This document shows positions 1-12,489 of a stretch of DNA of 64,000 bases, in pieces. The notes under the pieces were generated by a model that did no database searches, was not told the DNA's origin, and saw only the letters and a list, made by a program, of their open reading frames with translations. The position numbers were made by a program, and so were the translations under genes. The stretch is from assembly GCA_014529385.2 (NCBI GenBank), contig CM043965.1, positions 10,550,912 to 10,614,911 of the forward strand. The letters run 5' to 3'. Position 1 is the stretch's first letter. Each line of letters starts with the position of its first letter. The stretch comes from Adiantum capillus-veneris. Taxonomy: Eukaryota; Streptophyta; Polypodiopsida; Polypodiales; Pteridaceae.

Positions 1-1
1 A

Positions 2-2209
2 GAGATCATCTACTTCAGGTCTTTCACGCATTACGAGATCACAAGTTAGTGATTAATGTAAAGAACAATGAATTTTTCCTACCAGAGATACACTTTTTGG
101 GACACATTGTCTCAGCAAGGAGTGCAAATGGATACGGACAAGATAGAGACTATTCGTGATTGGCCCGATTTGAACAATGTCCATGAAGTTACAAGCTTCT
201 TGGGACTGTGTTACAGGCGGTTCATTCGAAAGTTTGCAGAGGTTGCTTCCCCTTTGCATATCTTGACACAAAAAGGAGTCCCTTTCTCGTGGGGACCCAC
301 ATAGGTGACTGCCTTTCAGACATTGAAAGAGAAATTGACTACAAGACCAGTTTTGACTTTGCCAAACTTGCAGAAGTCATTTGAAGTATATTGTGATGCT
401 TATGGTCGTAGTCTGGGTGCGGTATTAATGCAAGAAGGCCATGTCATTGCTTACGAGAGCCGATTGTTCTCAAGGTTAGAGATGACAGCACAGATTTATG
501 AGAAAGAGATTTTGGCGGTTACCCATGCTCTTACTCAGTGGTGGCATTACCTACTCACAGCAGATTTTACTGTCTTTACAGACCATCAGAGTTTGTGCTA
601 CTTCTTTTCATAGAAGCAGCTTTCGTAAAAGCAGATGCGGTGGGCGAACATCTTGTCACAGTTTCCTTCCAGATTGTCCATGTGCAGGGACAGAAGAATG
701 TGGTGGCAGATGCTTTGTCTCGGAAGCCGTTGGTTCTGGCTATGTATGTGATACACCATAGGAGCTTCGAGGATATGGTTGACCAGTATGCCACAGATAC
801 AGATTTTGCTGACATTTTCATATGGATACGGCATGGAGATACAGTAGGGGGATCTTCCATTCAGGTTGGCTACTTGATGAGAAAAACCATGTTGTGCGTT
901 ACACAATCGTTGAGGGAAAAGTTTATGATTGAATTCCATTGTCCACCTTTTACGGGTCACCGCGGCATTGCTACCATTATGAAAGGGGTAGAGAGATACT
1001 TCTTTTGGCCGAGACTCAAAAAGGATGTGGAAGAGTTTGTGCGCAGTTGCTTAGTATGCTAGAAGGTCAAGTTTGACAGGCATAAAGCACAGGGATAGTT
1101 ACAGCCTTTACCCATACCCACCTGCCTCTGGGAAAGTATTGCAATGGATTTCATTTTTGATCTCACGAGAACACAGAGGGGTCACGATGGTATCTGGACT
1201 GTTATTGACAAATTTAGCAAACAGGCTCATTTCATTCCAGTGAATAAAATAGTCAAACCGGATCACTTAGCGAGACTGTTTGTGGCCTAGATTTTCAGAT
1301 TACATGGCATGCCTGAGATGATTGTCTATGACAGGGACCCCAGATTTACGAGTTTTTTTTTAGAAGGAAATTTGGGAGAACATTGGCACGCTGTTGCAGT
1401 CCTCGTCATCGTTCCACCCGCAGACTTATGGGCAATCTGAGACTGCCAATTTAGTGGTTCTAGATTTATTGAATTCTTATATCTCGGATTAGAAGACTCA
1501 ATGGGAAAAGTACTTACCTTTGGTAGAATTTGCCTACAATAACACGATACACTCTTCGACGGGGAAGGCACCATTTGAGATTGTGGAAGGTGCTACGAAG
1601 GTTCCACCCTTCCTAAGGACGAAAGATAAGATTTTTGAAGCGGATGAATATACGTGAGACTTAGATACGGCTTTTGACAAGGTTCACAAGACTTTGCAGA
1701 AATCTCAAGAGCGACAGAAAAAGGCAGCGGATCGCCATCGTCGCGACTTGAAATTGAAGGAGGATGATTGGGTGCTCTTACGTTTTGAGAAGACACACCT
1801 GAGAAAGAAAAAGGGAAAGGAGAGGATTTTTCCAAAGCTGAGTATGCGATACTACGGACCTTTCCAGATCACTGAAAATATAAATGATGTCTCCTTCCGA
1901 CTGAAACTGCCAGATACTTGGAGGATTCACAATGCATTTCATGTGAGTCTCTTGAAACCTTTTAAAGGTGATGTGCCTGATGATGGGGAGCCTGATGAGA
2001 AACCTGAAGTGGAAGAAAATGAGGAGATCCTTATTCCTGTACAGATTTTGGCACATAAGGATACGAAGAATAAAGGTAAAGTCCGAAGGCGGTTCTTGGT
2101 TAAGTTCAAGAACTATCTTGCATTGGATGCAAAGTGGATGGAGGAGGAGGACCTTGCAGATACTCCTCAGATTGTGAAACTTTACCGCGAGGCTTTTGGT
2201 TTAGCATAG
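2..2209 (+). pseudogene. Chromovirus pol fragment (RT end, RNase H, integrase, chromodomain)
   Basis: Translation shows the RT C-terminus (FLGLCYRRFIRKF), an RNase H core (EVYCDAYGRSLGAVL, then TDHQSL and VVADALSRKP), the integrase zinc-binding region ending CLVC, the integrase catalytic core (AMDFIFDL, then VYDRDPRF), the GPY-like segment RYYGPFQI, and a chromodomain near 2040-2170 ([11 protein letters not shown]...WMEEEDL). In-frame stops lie at 302, 611, 623, 1060, 1096, 1288, 1490 and 1655. Six are TAG where relatives have Gln (CAG). A base is lost near 665 and one is gained in the T-run near 1354-1361, so the reading passes through three frames. In a live element the products would copy the RNA and insert the DNA, with the chromodomain steering insertion to chromatin. 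Confidence 0.9.
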
Positions 2210-2774
2210 TCTACTCCAAATGGAACCCAGAATTCAGCTTGGCCGGAGATCTGGTGCAGTGGGATGCACAAGAGGGGAGTCACTCCGCTCCTTTGTCAAC
2301 AGATGCCTTGATTTAGATACTAGAGTCACTAATGTCTCTTCGAGCTTCAGGGATATTGAAAGATGACAGTATTTTGCTGTATGCCTTTATGAAATGGAAT
2401 TCCTGATTATGATACTGATTTGTTCTTGACTTCTTTTAAGTGCAGGAACTGATAGAAGAAATGACTGCAGCGTTTTGGTCTAATTGATCTCGAATAGACA
2501 TGGTTGCAATATGGGTTAGTCAATCGGACATCGATGAGGTCCCGATTGGACCTAGATGTGATTGCTAGCTACATTGCAGATAAATCATCGTCTAAGATCC
2601 GAATGAATGTGAATGTCATGTGATGTCCTTTGATGTTCTGTGATGTGACTGTTGATTGGTACATGTGCTAGATGTGCGTTCCTAGTACGTAGGTACTAAC
2701 AGTCAGTGTCTGCTAAGACGGTTTATGGCTTCTATCTGTTTTGTAGGCGTAATCGAGGGCGATTACAATGCTTT

Positions 2775-2787
2775 CAAGAGGGGAGTA
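2775..2787 (+). other. Polypurine tract
   Basis: The purine-rich CAAGAGGGGAGTA directly precedes the TGTCAC start of the 3' LTR. It is the expected primer site for plus-strand DNA synthesis. A very similar tract precedes the LTR of the chromovirus at 13291-20149. Confidence 0.75.
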
Positions 2788-2827
2788 TGTCACAAAGTGA
2801 TGACATGTCTGCCCAAGAGCATGCGGG

Positions 2828-2967
2828 AAACCCTAACCCTGAGTGCTGCAGACAACGTAGATTCTAGAAACCCTGACCCTAAAACTTGCAAACCCTAAAA
2901 TTTGCCAAAAACCCTAAAAATAACTGAAACCCTAACCCTAACCCTAACCCTAACCCTAACCCTAAAA
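2828..2967 (+). repeat. Telomere-like CCCTAA/CCCTAAA repeats inside an LTR
   Basis: Scattered AACCCTAA and ACCCTAAAA words lead into six perfect CCCTAA units at about 2933-2965. The array sits inside the LTR and the degenerate words before it resemble the same motif. It therefore looks like an LTR-internal expansion rather than a chromosome end. Confidence 0.8.
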
Positions 2968-3070
2968 GGGCAACAGAGCTGATTTTCTGTGATGATGATG
3001 TGGCAGAATTTTCATAAAGTCCGACAGTTTTTCAGCTTTTGGCTTCAGCTTTTTCCTACACAATTGGAGA

Positions 3071-3206
<136 letters not shown>

Positions 3207-3583
3207 TGATTGCTTTATTTTTACAACTCAAGAGAGAGCTTGAGAGAGAAGAGCTTTTGCTTTTATTTTAGGCTTTTGATCTGCAGCTTTTGGGGCTCTG
3301 CTTTTGGCATCCCTTGTAATTTAAATATGTGGTGAGGGCTCACACTCTGCAGAGCATCTGGACGCAGAGTCTGAGAGTGAAACCTTAACCACTCTCTTGT
3401 ACTTTGAACACTAATCAATACATAAAGAAATACCAAAAGGGGCACCAGTCTTTGGGGCCAATATCTCTAGGCACGGAACTCTGCCGGGCTAGTGCAAATC
3501 TATTGTGAATTGTGAACTGTTTTGAAGTGGTTATTTGGTGATGTTGTGATTGATTCTTGACTTGGAGTGTCAAGTCTGTTACA

Positions 3584-3716
3584 GAACATATACAAGCGAT
3601 AAGGAGTACTCTCACTTCACTTTTGAGAGGTTGCCCACCCACTCACCATGTCATCTCTCCTCTTCCAATTCACCGTGCATGCAAGCATCACATACTCACA
3701 AATTAGGCCCTCTGAA
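3584..3716. other. Short flank between the LTR and the satellite
   Basis: This stretch separates the presumed LTR end from the palindromic satellite. No gene or motif is recognised in it. Confidence 0.5.
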
Positions 3717-4671
3717 GATTCCTACATCACCATGTGACGACATGTGGTGCTATAGCACCATGGACAAACATATGGTGCTACAAGAATCTCCACAAATTGC
3801 TTAAATGAGCCCCTTTTAAGCTTCCTATAGCACTAAGTGTCGACACGTGGTGCTATAGGCAACTCTACAAAGCGCTTAAATAAGTCCCTTTGAAGCTTCC
3901 TATAGCACCACATGATGACATATGGTGCTACATGCAGCTTTATAAAGTGCTTAAATTAGACCTTATGAAGCTTCCTGTGGCACCACGTGCTGACACATGG
4001 TGCTATAAGAAAATTTGTAAAAGACTTAAAGCCCCTTTGAAGATTCCTAAAATATCATGTGCCGACACATGGTGCTACAAGAATCTCCACAAAGAGTTTA
4101 AATTAGCCTCTTTGAAATTTTCTTTAGCACCATGTGCCGGCACGTGATACTACAGACAACTCCACAAATCCTCTTTGAAACTTTCTTTAGCACCACATCT
4201 CAAAACATGGTGCTATAGGTAGGTCCAAAAAGCTCATGGATTAGCCTCTTTGAAGCTTCCTATAGCCCCACATGTAGACACATGGTGCTACATGAAACTC
4301 CATAAATGGCTTAAATTTGCAATCATAAAGCTTCCTATAGCACTACTTACTGACACATGGTGCTATAGGAAGCTCCACAAAGCTATTAAATTCTTTGAAA
4401 CTTCCTTTAGCACCATGTGTCAAGAAGCTCCACAAAGTGCCTTAATTAGCCTTTTTAAAACTTCCTTTAGCACCACATATCGATATATGGTGCTACATGC
4501 AACTCCACAAAGCGTTTAAAGTAGACTCTTTGAAATTTCCTTTAGCACCATGTGTCAACACGTGGTGCTATAGGAAGCTCCATAAAGCTCTTAAATAAGC
4601 CTCTTTGAACCTTCCTATAGCACCACGTGTCAACACGTGGTGCTACAAGCAATCCATAAAGGGCTTAAATT
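3717..4671. repeat. Palindromic satellite, about 75-bp units, part 1
   Basis: About thirteen imperfect units of roughly 75 bp are joined head to tail. Each holds an inverted repeat of the form AGCACCACGTG...CACGTGGTGCT with a 2-4 base centre, flanked by CTTCCTATAG and GGAAGCTCCACAAAG, then a CTTAAATTAGCCTCTTTGAAG-like spacer. The repeat GAAGCTTCC recurs at about 3892, 3967 and 4253, with diverged forms near 4039, 4112 and 4179. Every unit can fold into a hairpin, and many keep a G-box core CACGTG. The array is cut at 4671 by the copia insertion and resumes at 10161. Confidence 0.9.
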
Positions 4672-4863
4672 TGAAGGAGTACCAGCGGAAGTGCGACGCG
4701 AGAGAGAGTGCGAGAAGAAGAGCACGACGATATGGTGAACTCGCTCTACTGTAATGTGTAGAGCATAGTGAGTTCTTATTAGGTTTTTACAAAAGAATAT
4801 GTGTACATACCTGGCGGCCCACCCACTTACCTGGGCGACCACATTGGGCTTTATACCCCAACA
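4672..4863 (-). repeat. 3' LTR of the copia element
   Basis: This LTR matches 9969-10160 over its whole length, with about five single-base differences. On the minus strand it follows the polypurine tract, so it is the 3' LTR. Confidence 0.95.
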
Positions 4864-4875
4864 ACCTCCCACTTA
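4864..4875 (-). other. Polypurine tract of the copia element
   Basis: On the minus strand AAGTGGGAGGT directly precedes the TGTTGGGG start of the 3' LTR. It is the expected plus-strand primer. Confidence 0.8.
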
Positions 4876-4940
4876 AAGTCCAATGTGGTACTTTAAGTGT
4901 GAGAGAAGCTACTATACAAGAGATGTAGAGAAGTGATGTA

Positions 4941-7900
4941 CTACCCTACACCTAACTGCTTGCGAAAATGCGCAAAGCTCTCTGAGGGAAGTCCTTTTGT
5001 ATGTAGATCAGCAGGATTTTCTGTGGTGTGAAATTTGACAAGCTGAAGTTGCTTATCCTCGAGCATTTCCCTAATGAAATGATACTTCACATCCACATGC
5101 TTTGTCTTTGAGTGATAAACTGGATTGCGAGCCAATTGTATAGCCCTTTGACTATCACAATATAACACAGGCATCTCTTCTTTGATTCCCAAATCTGTTA
5201 CTAGTCGATTAAGCCAAATTGATTATTTGCATGCCTCTGATGCTGCAACATATTCAGCCTCTGTAGTAGACTGAGTAACACAATCTTGTAATCTAGAACG
5301 CCATGATACTGCTCCACCAGCCAATGTAAAGACATACCCTGACGTAGACCTTCGGTTGTCTAAGTCACCTGCATAATCTGAGTCTGTAAAACCCTTTACA
5401 CTTAGCTCCTGACTCCCATAGCATATACGCATACTCTTTGTAGCTTTCAGGTATCTCAATATTCCTTTCACTGCCTCCCAATGTTTCTTGCCTAGGTTTG
5501 ACATGTATCGACTTACTACTCCCACTGCAAATGCAATGTCTGGGCGAGTAGCAATCATTGCATACATCAAACTACCCACTGCAGACGCATATGGAATCTT
5601 ATCCATTTCAGCCCGTTCTTCCTCAGACACAGGACAATCTTGTTTGCTAAGTTTCACATATGGTGGCAATGGAACACTCAGTGCCTTTCCCTTCTCCATA
5701 TTGAAACGTTGCAAAACCTTGTCAATATACTCTGTTTGAGATAACCAAATCAACTTCTTTGATCTGTCTCTCTCAATGCGCATACCAAGTATATGACTTG
5801 CCTCACCCATGTCTTTCATGTCAAACGATTTTTCCATCTTTGACTTCAAAGCTGAAATTTCTTCCAAGTGCTTGCCAGCAATCAACATGTCATCCACATA
5901 CAAAATAAGGATCAGCCAACTACCATCCTTAGCCTTCTTTGTATATAGACAGTGATCAAACTCACTACGTTTGTAGCCTTGAGAAAGCATAAACTTGTGG
6001 AATTTATGGTACCATGCCCTCGGTGATTGTTTTAAGCCATAAAGACTCTTTAACAACTGGCATACCCAATCTTCCTTGCCTTTCTCAACAAACCCTTCTG
6101 GCTGCTGCATGTAAATTTCCACATCTAAATCACCATGCAAGAACGCTGTCTTGACATCCATTTGGTGCAACACCAAATCTAATATGGAAACCAATGCAAG
6201 AAAGCATCTCAATGTAGTCATCTTGACCACCGGAGAGAAGACTTCATCAAAGTCAATGCCTTGTTCTTGCTTAAAGCCCTTGGCAACAAGCCTTGCTTTG
6301 TACTTTGGCTGACTATCATGAGCGGTGATCTTATACCTGTAAACCCATTTACAAGGTAGAGCCTTTTTGCCCTGTGGTAATTTAACTAGCTTCCATGTCT
6401 GGTTTTTATGCAGAGCTGTCATCTCTGACTGCATGGCCAATTGCCAATTCCCGGAGTCCTTCATTTGCACTGCTTCCTTGTAACATGAAGGCTCATTGCA
6501 ATCAGTCAACATGACATAATTCATAGATGGAACAAACCTATCAGGAGGTCACGTGACACGTCCAGATCTACGCACAATAGGTGGCTCAGGCTTAGCCACA
6601 ACCTGTGGTTCCACTCTATCCTGTCCTTGCTCCTCTTGAGCCCTGACATTTTGTCTTGCACGTGCAGGTCCATCTTCTTGGAAGAAAACTCTTCTAGTCT
6701 CCTCAACCCTCTCTGGTTTAGAATGATATTTGGATTCATTAAAGTGAACATCATTGCTGCGGACAACCTTTCTGGATTCAGGATCCCAAAGTATATACCC
6801 CATCTCACCAGAATTACCATAGCCTAGAAAGATGCACTTTCTACTCTTTGGCTCAAGTTTGTTCCTAAATTCCTTTGGAACGTGAGTATATGCCTCACAG
6901 CCAAAGACTCTGAGATGCTTGTATGAGGGCATTTTGCCTGACCATACCATCTCTGGCACTGAATCCTTCTGCAAAACCTTGCTAGGAGATCTATTTACAA
7001 GATGAACAGCTGTTGATACAGCTTCATCCCAAAACCCATTTGGCAGTTGTGCATTAGACAACATACTTATGACCTTGTCTTGTATGGTCCTATTCATCCT
7101 CTCAGCAACACCATTTTGAGGAGGATTGTAAGGAGTAGTAAGTTCACGTTTTATACCTTTTGACTCACAAAAGTTCTGAAAGGCCTTTGAAACATACTCT
7201 CCACCATTGTCAGCGCGTAAGCATTTAAGCTTCTTGCCACTTTGATTCTCCACAAGTGTCACAAACGTTTTGAAAACACTAAATGCTTCATCCTTGTGCT
7301 TGAGAAAGTAAACCCATACTTTCCTCGAGTAATCATCTATAAATGTCATAAAGTAAGAAGCTCCCCCTAGAGATAGGTTAGGCATAGGTCCACACAAATC
7401 ACTATGAACAAGTGCCAACTGTGTATCTCTTCTACTGCTTCTATGCTTATGTGGCTGCTGTGTTTGCTTACCATACAGACAATGTTCACAGAATTCAAAA
7501 TCATTAAATGAAAAGCTAGGAAAATAACCAGAACGAAACAAGATTTCTATTCCCTTCTTGGACATATGTCCTAACCGGCTATGCCACAAAGAAACGTTCG
7601 GCTGCTCGGTTACATTGATTACATTTTTAGAGACATTTGATACATAAATCATGTAAAGTCCTCTAGACTTTACTCCATGTGCTACTATCATAGAACCCTT
7701 GGATATCTTCCACATGTTTTGTCCAAAAGTGGTGACGTAGACAGCATCATCAAGTAAACCTGTGCTGATCAAGCTCTTTGTAATTGCGGGAACATGTCTC
7801 ACATTCTTCAGCGTGAAAGAAGAGCCATTCTGAAACTTCAATTGAACATCTCCAACACCTAAGATCTCACATGTCTGCCCATTGCCTAGCCGAACATGAT

Positions 7901-8920
7901 CTTTAGTGGGCACATAAGAGGTAAACCACTCCTTGTTCGGAGACACATGAAGTGATGCCCCTGAGTCTATAATCCAGTCACTCAGTGCATTTCCATCAGA
8001 TGCTATAAGAAGAGCTGAGTCCATTGTATTCTTCAAGAAGTAGATGTCTCCTGACACTAGACTGTCATCCTCTGCAACAGTGTTTGTCACATTTATTTCT
8101 TGAATCTTCACTGAGGACTTGTTCTTCTCACCATGGTCTTCAGCTTTCTCTTTGCCTTTTTCTGCTTTCCATTCTCTGCAGTCTCTTTTCATGTGACACT
8201 TCTTGCCACAATGGTAGCATTCTATGTAACTCTTGCCTTTAGCACTGCGAGACTTGCTACGAGATTGATTCCTATTTCCACCTTTGTACTTTTCTTTGGT
8301 CCTTCCCCTGACAACTAAGGCTGTTCCTTTGCCTTTGTCCATTGTCTTTCTATTGGTTTCTTCAGTAAGCAGACTTCCTTCTACACCTGCTATGTTCAAA
8401 CCATCTGGAGGTGTAGAATTACTCAAAGCTGTGCGAAAAGTGTCCCAACTTTCCGGCAATGTGATCAACAGGAACATAGCTCTAACAGGTTCATCAAACT
8501 TGACACCTTGAGCTGACAACTGACTATAGATTGTGTTGAATTCATTCAGATGATTGGACATAGGTGTCCCTTCTTTCATCTTCAAGTCAACAAGCTTCTT
8601 AAGCCAGTATACCTGTGAAGTTGCACTCTGCTTCTCATAAAGATCACTCAGCTTTAACCATGCTTGATAAGCCAAAATCTCGTCTGCTACATTGAAGTAA
8701 ACGCTTTCTGCCAAAGTCAGCATAATGGTAGAAAGTGCCAATTCATCCATTTCGCTCCATTCATCTTCGTCCATATCTTCTGGTTTTATCCCCTTGAGCT
8801 TTATAGGTTTTATCTGCTTCTTTTGTACCAACACGTGCCAATCTGCTTCTTCCACAACGGGAAATTGGTTCCATCCAGCTTCTTGATATTGTAAAGAGCA
8901 GTGTCCTGTGATCCAGCCAT
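4941..8920 (-). pseudogene. Copia gag-pol polyprotein, two stops and one frameshift
   Basis: The native start is taken as the ATG at 8920 (reading MAGSQDTALYN), because this frame gives the usual copia Gag N-terminus. One base is missing near 8838-8842, which moves the reading to the frame that is open down to 6549. Visible parts are a UBN2-type Gag, a zinc knuckle (CYHCGKKCHMKRDC), the protease motif DSGAS, GAG-pre-integrase (LWHSRLGHMSKKG), the integrase core with DNGGEY and the later Glu in NGVAERMNRT, RT with YVDDM, and RNase H (TDSDYAGD, then STTEAEYVAASEA). In-frame stops are TGA at 6549-6551, probably from CGA, and TAA at 5223-5225. It would need three repairs to be read through, so it is non-autonomous. 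Confidence 0.95.
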
Positions 8921-9954
8921 AGCTACGCTTCACAGTAGTTTACTTTCCTGGGAAAAATTCGGCAGAGTTTCCCCTGTAAACTGACCTCTGAACCAATATC
9001 AACCTGTCAAATGAACCAAGAAAGCTTCAGATTCTGCAAAAATTTTGGCAGAGTCTCCTTTGTAAAATGGCTATGGTGTACTCAAAAACAGACCAAAAAA
9101 TAGCTCAAAAACACTGTCTCTCTGACATTGTAAGCTGTGGGTAAACCTGTCCTGCACCTGTACTGTCTCTGACTGTTCTGTCACTATCCTGTAAGCATAA
9201 ACTGTGACAATGCCTCAACGGCACTAAAGCAAAGATGCAATCCCAACTGTCTAACTCACAGTCAATACATCCTAGTTGCCTATCTAAGGGTGCTCGAGGG
9301 ATCGCTTCAAGACCTGTATCACCGAAAGGATCTCAACGTTCGAGAATCCCCCAGCTCAATAAAACCTCACTCGACCCTCAACAAAGGCTGCAGTAAATCT
9401 AACAGTACATAGACTTCCCACAAAGTCATACATCCACAAATTTCCCACTATATGCTGTAACCGTTGCTGCGGTTGTTTGCTGCGTGACTCACAGCCAGCA
9501 AAGCCTCAACAAACATACATGATCTCTGACAATACATCCCATGTGGAAGTACCTGCAATGTCAGGATGAAATCTGGAATATCAAGTAGCAAACACAAGCT
9601 ACCTGATGAACTAATGGATGTCGCCTACAGTCTGTGTGTAGATGCGCCCGTGTCGTATGTGACACGCCTCCAAGAACTGTGAGCCGTCCTTCGATGTGTA
9701 GACAGCCACAAATCAACACTCTGGGAGTGTCGATATCCTCAGCACCTGCAGTCGTAGGCCGAAAACCCCAAATTTGCAGAGTCGGATCTGCACCCGTCGA
9801 GACCACGAAGTCGAAAATGGCCTGCGCAGACCTTTGTCGAAGCCAAACGGTGGCCGAGATGACCTCAGAATGAAAGTCTTCGCCTGTCGAATTTCACTCC
9901 AATCTGAGCTGGTAACTCTAGCCTCCTGCAGTGCTACCCTGAGCCTCGATTTGA
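8921..9954 (-). other. Copia 5' leader
   Basis: About 1 kb lies between the primer site and the gag start. No conserved coding segment is seen in it; short frames in both directions lack recognisable domains. Confidence 0.7.
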
Positions 9955-9966
9955 GCTCTGATACCA
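9955..9966 (-). other. Primer binding site, tRNA-iMet
   Basis: The minus strand reads TGGTATCAGAGC two bases after the 5' LTR end. It is the classic plant copia primer site, complementary to the 3' end of initiator tRNA-Met. Confidence 0.93.
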
Positions 9967-9968
9967 GT

Positions 9969-10160
9969 TGAAGGAGTACGAGTGGAAGTGCGATGCGAGA
10001 GAGAGTGCGAGAAGAAGAGCACGACGATATGGTGAACTCGCTCTATTGTAATGTGTAGAGCATAGTGAGTTCTTATTAGGTTTTTACAAAAGAATATGTG
10101 TACATACCTGGCGGCCCGCCCACTTACCTGGGCGACCACATTGGGCTTTATACCCCAACA
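9969..10160 (-). repeat. 5' LTR of the copia element
   Basis: This is the partner of 4672-4863, next to the primer site. It is followed by AAATT at 10161-10165, the second copy of the target duplication. Confidence 0.95.
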
Positions 10161-10365
10161 AAATTATCCCTTATGAAGCTTCCAATAGCACCACGTGCCA
10201 ACACGTGGTGGTATAGAGAATTTCATAAAGTGCTTAAATTAACTGCTGTGAAATTTCGTTTAGTACCACGTGTTGACACGTGGTGCTACGGGTAGCTTCT
10301 TTAATCGCTTAAATTAGCCTCTTTAAAGCTTCTTATAGAACCACGTGCTGACATGTGGTGCTACC
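10161..10365. repeat. Palindromic satellite, part 2
   Basis: The satellite resumes directly after the copia element with about 2.5 more units. Hairpins of the form AGCACCACGTG...CACGTGGTG recur at about 10188, 10263 and 10338, keeping the 75-bp period. Removing the copia element and one AAATT copy joins the two parts in phase. Confidence 0.9.
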
Positions 10366-10869
10366 ACTGTACTGGGTGGGAGGAAGCAGATACCATCATG
10401 TCACACTTGGCTATCAAAATTTTAGCCTAGTGAGCACAATATAGAGTGTAGGCCACCCCTTTCCTATTTCACCCTCTTCCAATGCCATGTGGAATTCCTG
10501 AGTCTCCTTCCCCATAGTAGAGTAGTATAGATATTGAAAGCTATGTTAGAAACAAAGAATAAGGTAACAACAACCCAGAAGATGAACACACCAAAGAGAA
10601 ACCTCCTAGTGTTTTTTTGGCCTCTCTCTCTCTCTCTCACTAGCACAAAAACCACCTCTAAAGGCTAATATAGTGCACACCTTAGAGCCTAGACCAAGAG
10701 GCTTATAAGCTTACAAGATTTTGGATGGAAGTACCTCTTACTTCAACCTCACCCCCCAATTTTTTAATAAAAAAAAGACTCCACTACCCCCACTCCACCC
10801 CTCCCTAACCGTGCACCCTTTGGGCTTCCCTCTTTTTTTTTGAGGCTGCACCCTTCTTTCTCTCTAGCC

Positions 10870-10992
10870 TATAAATATAGAGGCGTGGTTGTCCATTTTA
10901 AGGTGACATTTTTTTCACAAACAAGCTGTCAAAAAACCGAAATCTCACCACATCCTCTCACCACTCTGCTCAAATGGAATCTTCCTCTCAGG
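10870..10992 (+). promoter_or_regulatory. Possible TATA box and first exon
   Basis: TATAAATATA at 10870-10879 is followed by about 95 bases of leader, an ATG at 10974, six codons ending CAG at 10991, and a GT that could be a splice donor. No downstream exon was identified, so this is only a promoter-like arrangement. It could equally be the remains of an LTR. Confidence 0.25.
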
Positions 10993-11518
10993 TTTGTAGC
11001 TTACCCTTGCTTTTGATTGTTCTTTCTTAGCTTGACATCTATGACATGTAGGATTATCCTATGACACCTGCCTTCCACCATTTTTTACTAACATTTTTAT
11101 GTTTGTTTCGATGGTGATGGTGACAGGTAACAGGGTCTTCCTTTGGCTAAAACATTGCAATCTAGCTCAAGCTACCAAAGTTTAAGCTTTTCTCTCTCTC
11201 CATTGTTTGTAAACAAGCATTTTTTCATTATAATGGCTTCCAATAAGAGTATTTTTGAGCATTCCTGACCACTGTGTTTTAATGGTAAAAGTGGGGTCTT
11301 CATTTTGTAAATTCCTAGTAACCTACTCTCTCTCTCTGCCTCTGCCTCTACCTCTGTCTACACACACATTTGGGCCTCCAAGGTGGGCCACTCTCTCTCT
11401 AGGCCTACATAACTCTTTCACTCAAACAACCATGCATTCATTAAGAAATGCTAACATTAGAAATTACATCCTTTCCTGTCGAGATTGCATTCAATGCATT
11501 TTTAAGAGTTTGAGAGAG

Positions 11519-11658
<140 letters not shown>

Positions 11659-12489
11659 GCTTCTACGTAACAAATCAAAGACATGAAACATGATTCGTGT
11701 TTGCTTTCAGTTGATGTAGACAGGAAAGGCTACGTTAGCACATGCTTAGCTAAAGTGTGTCGCCTTATCAGACGATGCTTACACGGCATAAGCGACGGCA
11801 CACTATGTTGGAGACAGGTGTGTCAACGCTACGGGAGTGGATCACTGGGCATACTCCCGATCCATTACTATAGCAAGGATAGCACTCAAATGCATGTGTT
11901 ACATGGAGTGGAGCATTGGTTGGGTGTACTCATAATCCATACTTAGCAAGGATAGCACTCAAATGTATGCATTGAGTTGCGGGCTCTCACTCATGAAATG
12001 CTCCTTGCAGTGTGCTATTTAAATGTCATTACCCTTTGCATTACATCATCTTCCAAGCCCCACATAATTTGAACCACAGTGCTACGTACAACATCATGAG
12101 CACCTTTTTGCAAGTAGAATGTATCCACATGCATCCCACAGATCATCTACCATACCTACCGCCTCTTGCATATGACCATAACCATCACTTGTTACATGCT
12201 ACAAGAGCGCCAAAATCCAACCATAAAGAAAAAAAATGAAGGGCTGCCAAACTATAGTCTCACTTAGCACACAAAAGAATTATTTTATTTTTCCAACTTA
12301 GCTCCTCTCTTGTTAGCTCTCTTTGACTCTTTACTTGGAAACTCAAGATTGAGCTGAGACTTCCTAGGTGGCCCAAAATGAAGTGATCTTACATGGAGAC
12401 ATATAGTTAGATTCTCATGGCATTCTTTAAGCATGTTCTACTATTCTAAAGCAGGAGAAACCAAGATTTTCATGGCAATTAGGGCTTCA

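Larger units (their letters stand above)
4672..10160 (-). mobile_element. Full-length Ty1/copia retrotransposon (5489 bp)
   Basis: Both LTRs are 192 bp (4672-4863 and 9969-10160), begin TGTTGGGG and end CTCCTTCA on the coding strand, and differ at about five positions by eye (2-3%). The 5-bp duplication AAATT lies at 4667-4671 and 10161-10165. Between the LTRs are a tRNA-iMet primer site, a gag-pol frame and a polypurine tract. Domain order is Gag, protease, integrase, reverse transcriptase, RNase H, which defines Ty1/copia. The residues resemble the Tnt1/Tork type. It inserted within the palindromic satellite and is coding-defective. Confidence 0.97.

Noticed and set aside
2828-2967. Chromosome end or true telomere
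   Set aside because: The repeats lie inside an LTR, the run is short, and ordinary sequence continues on both sides.
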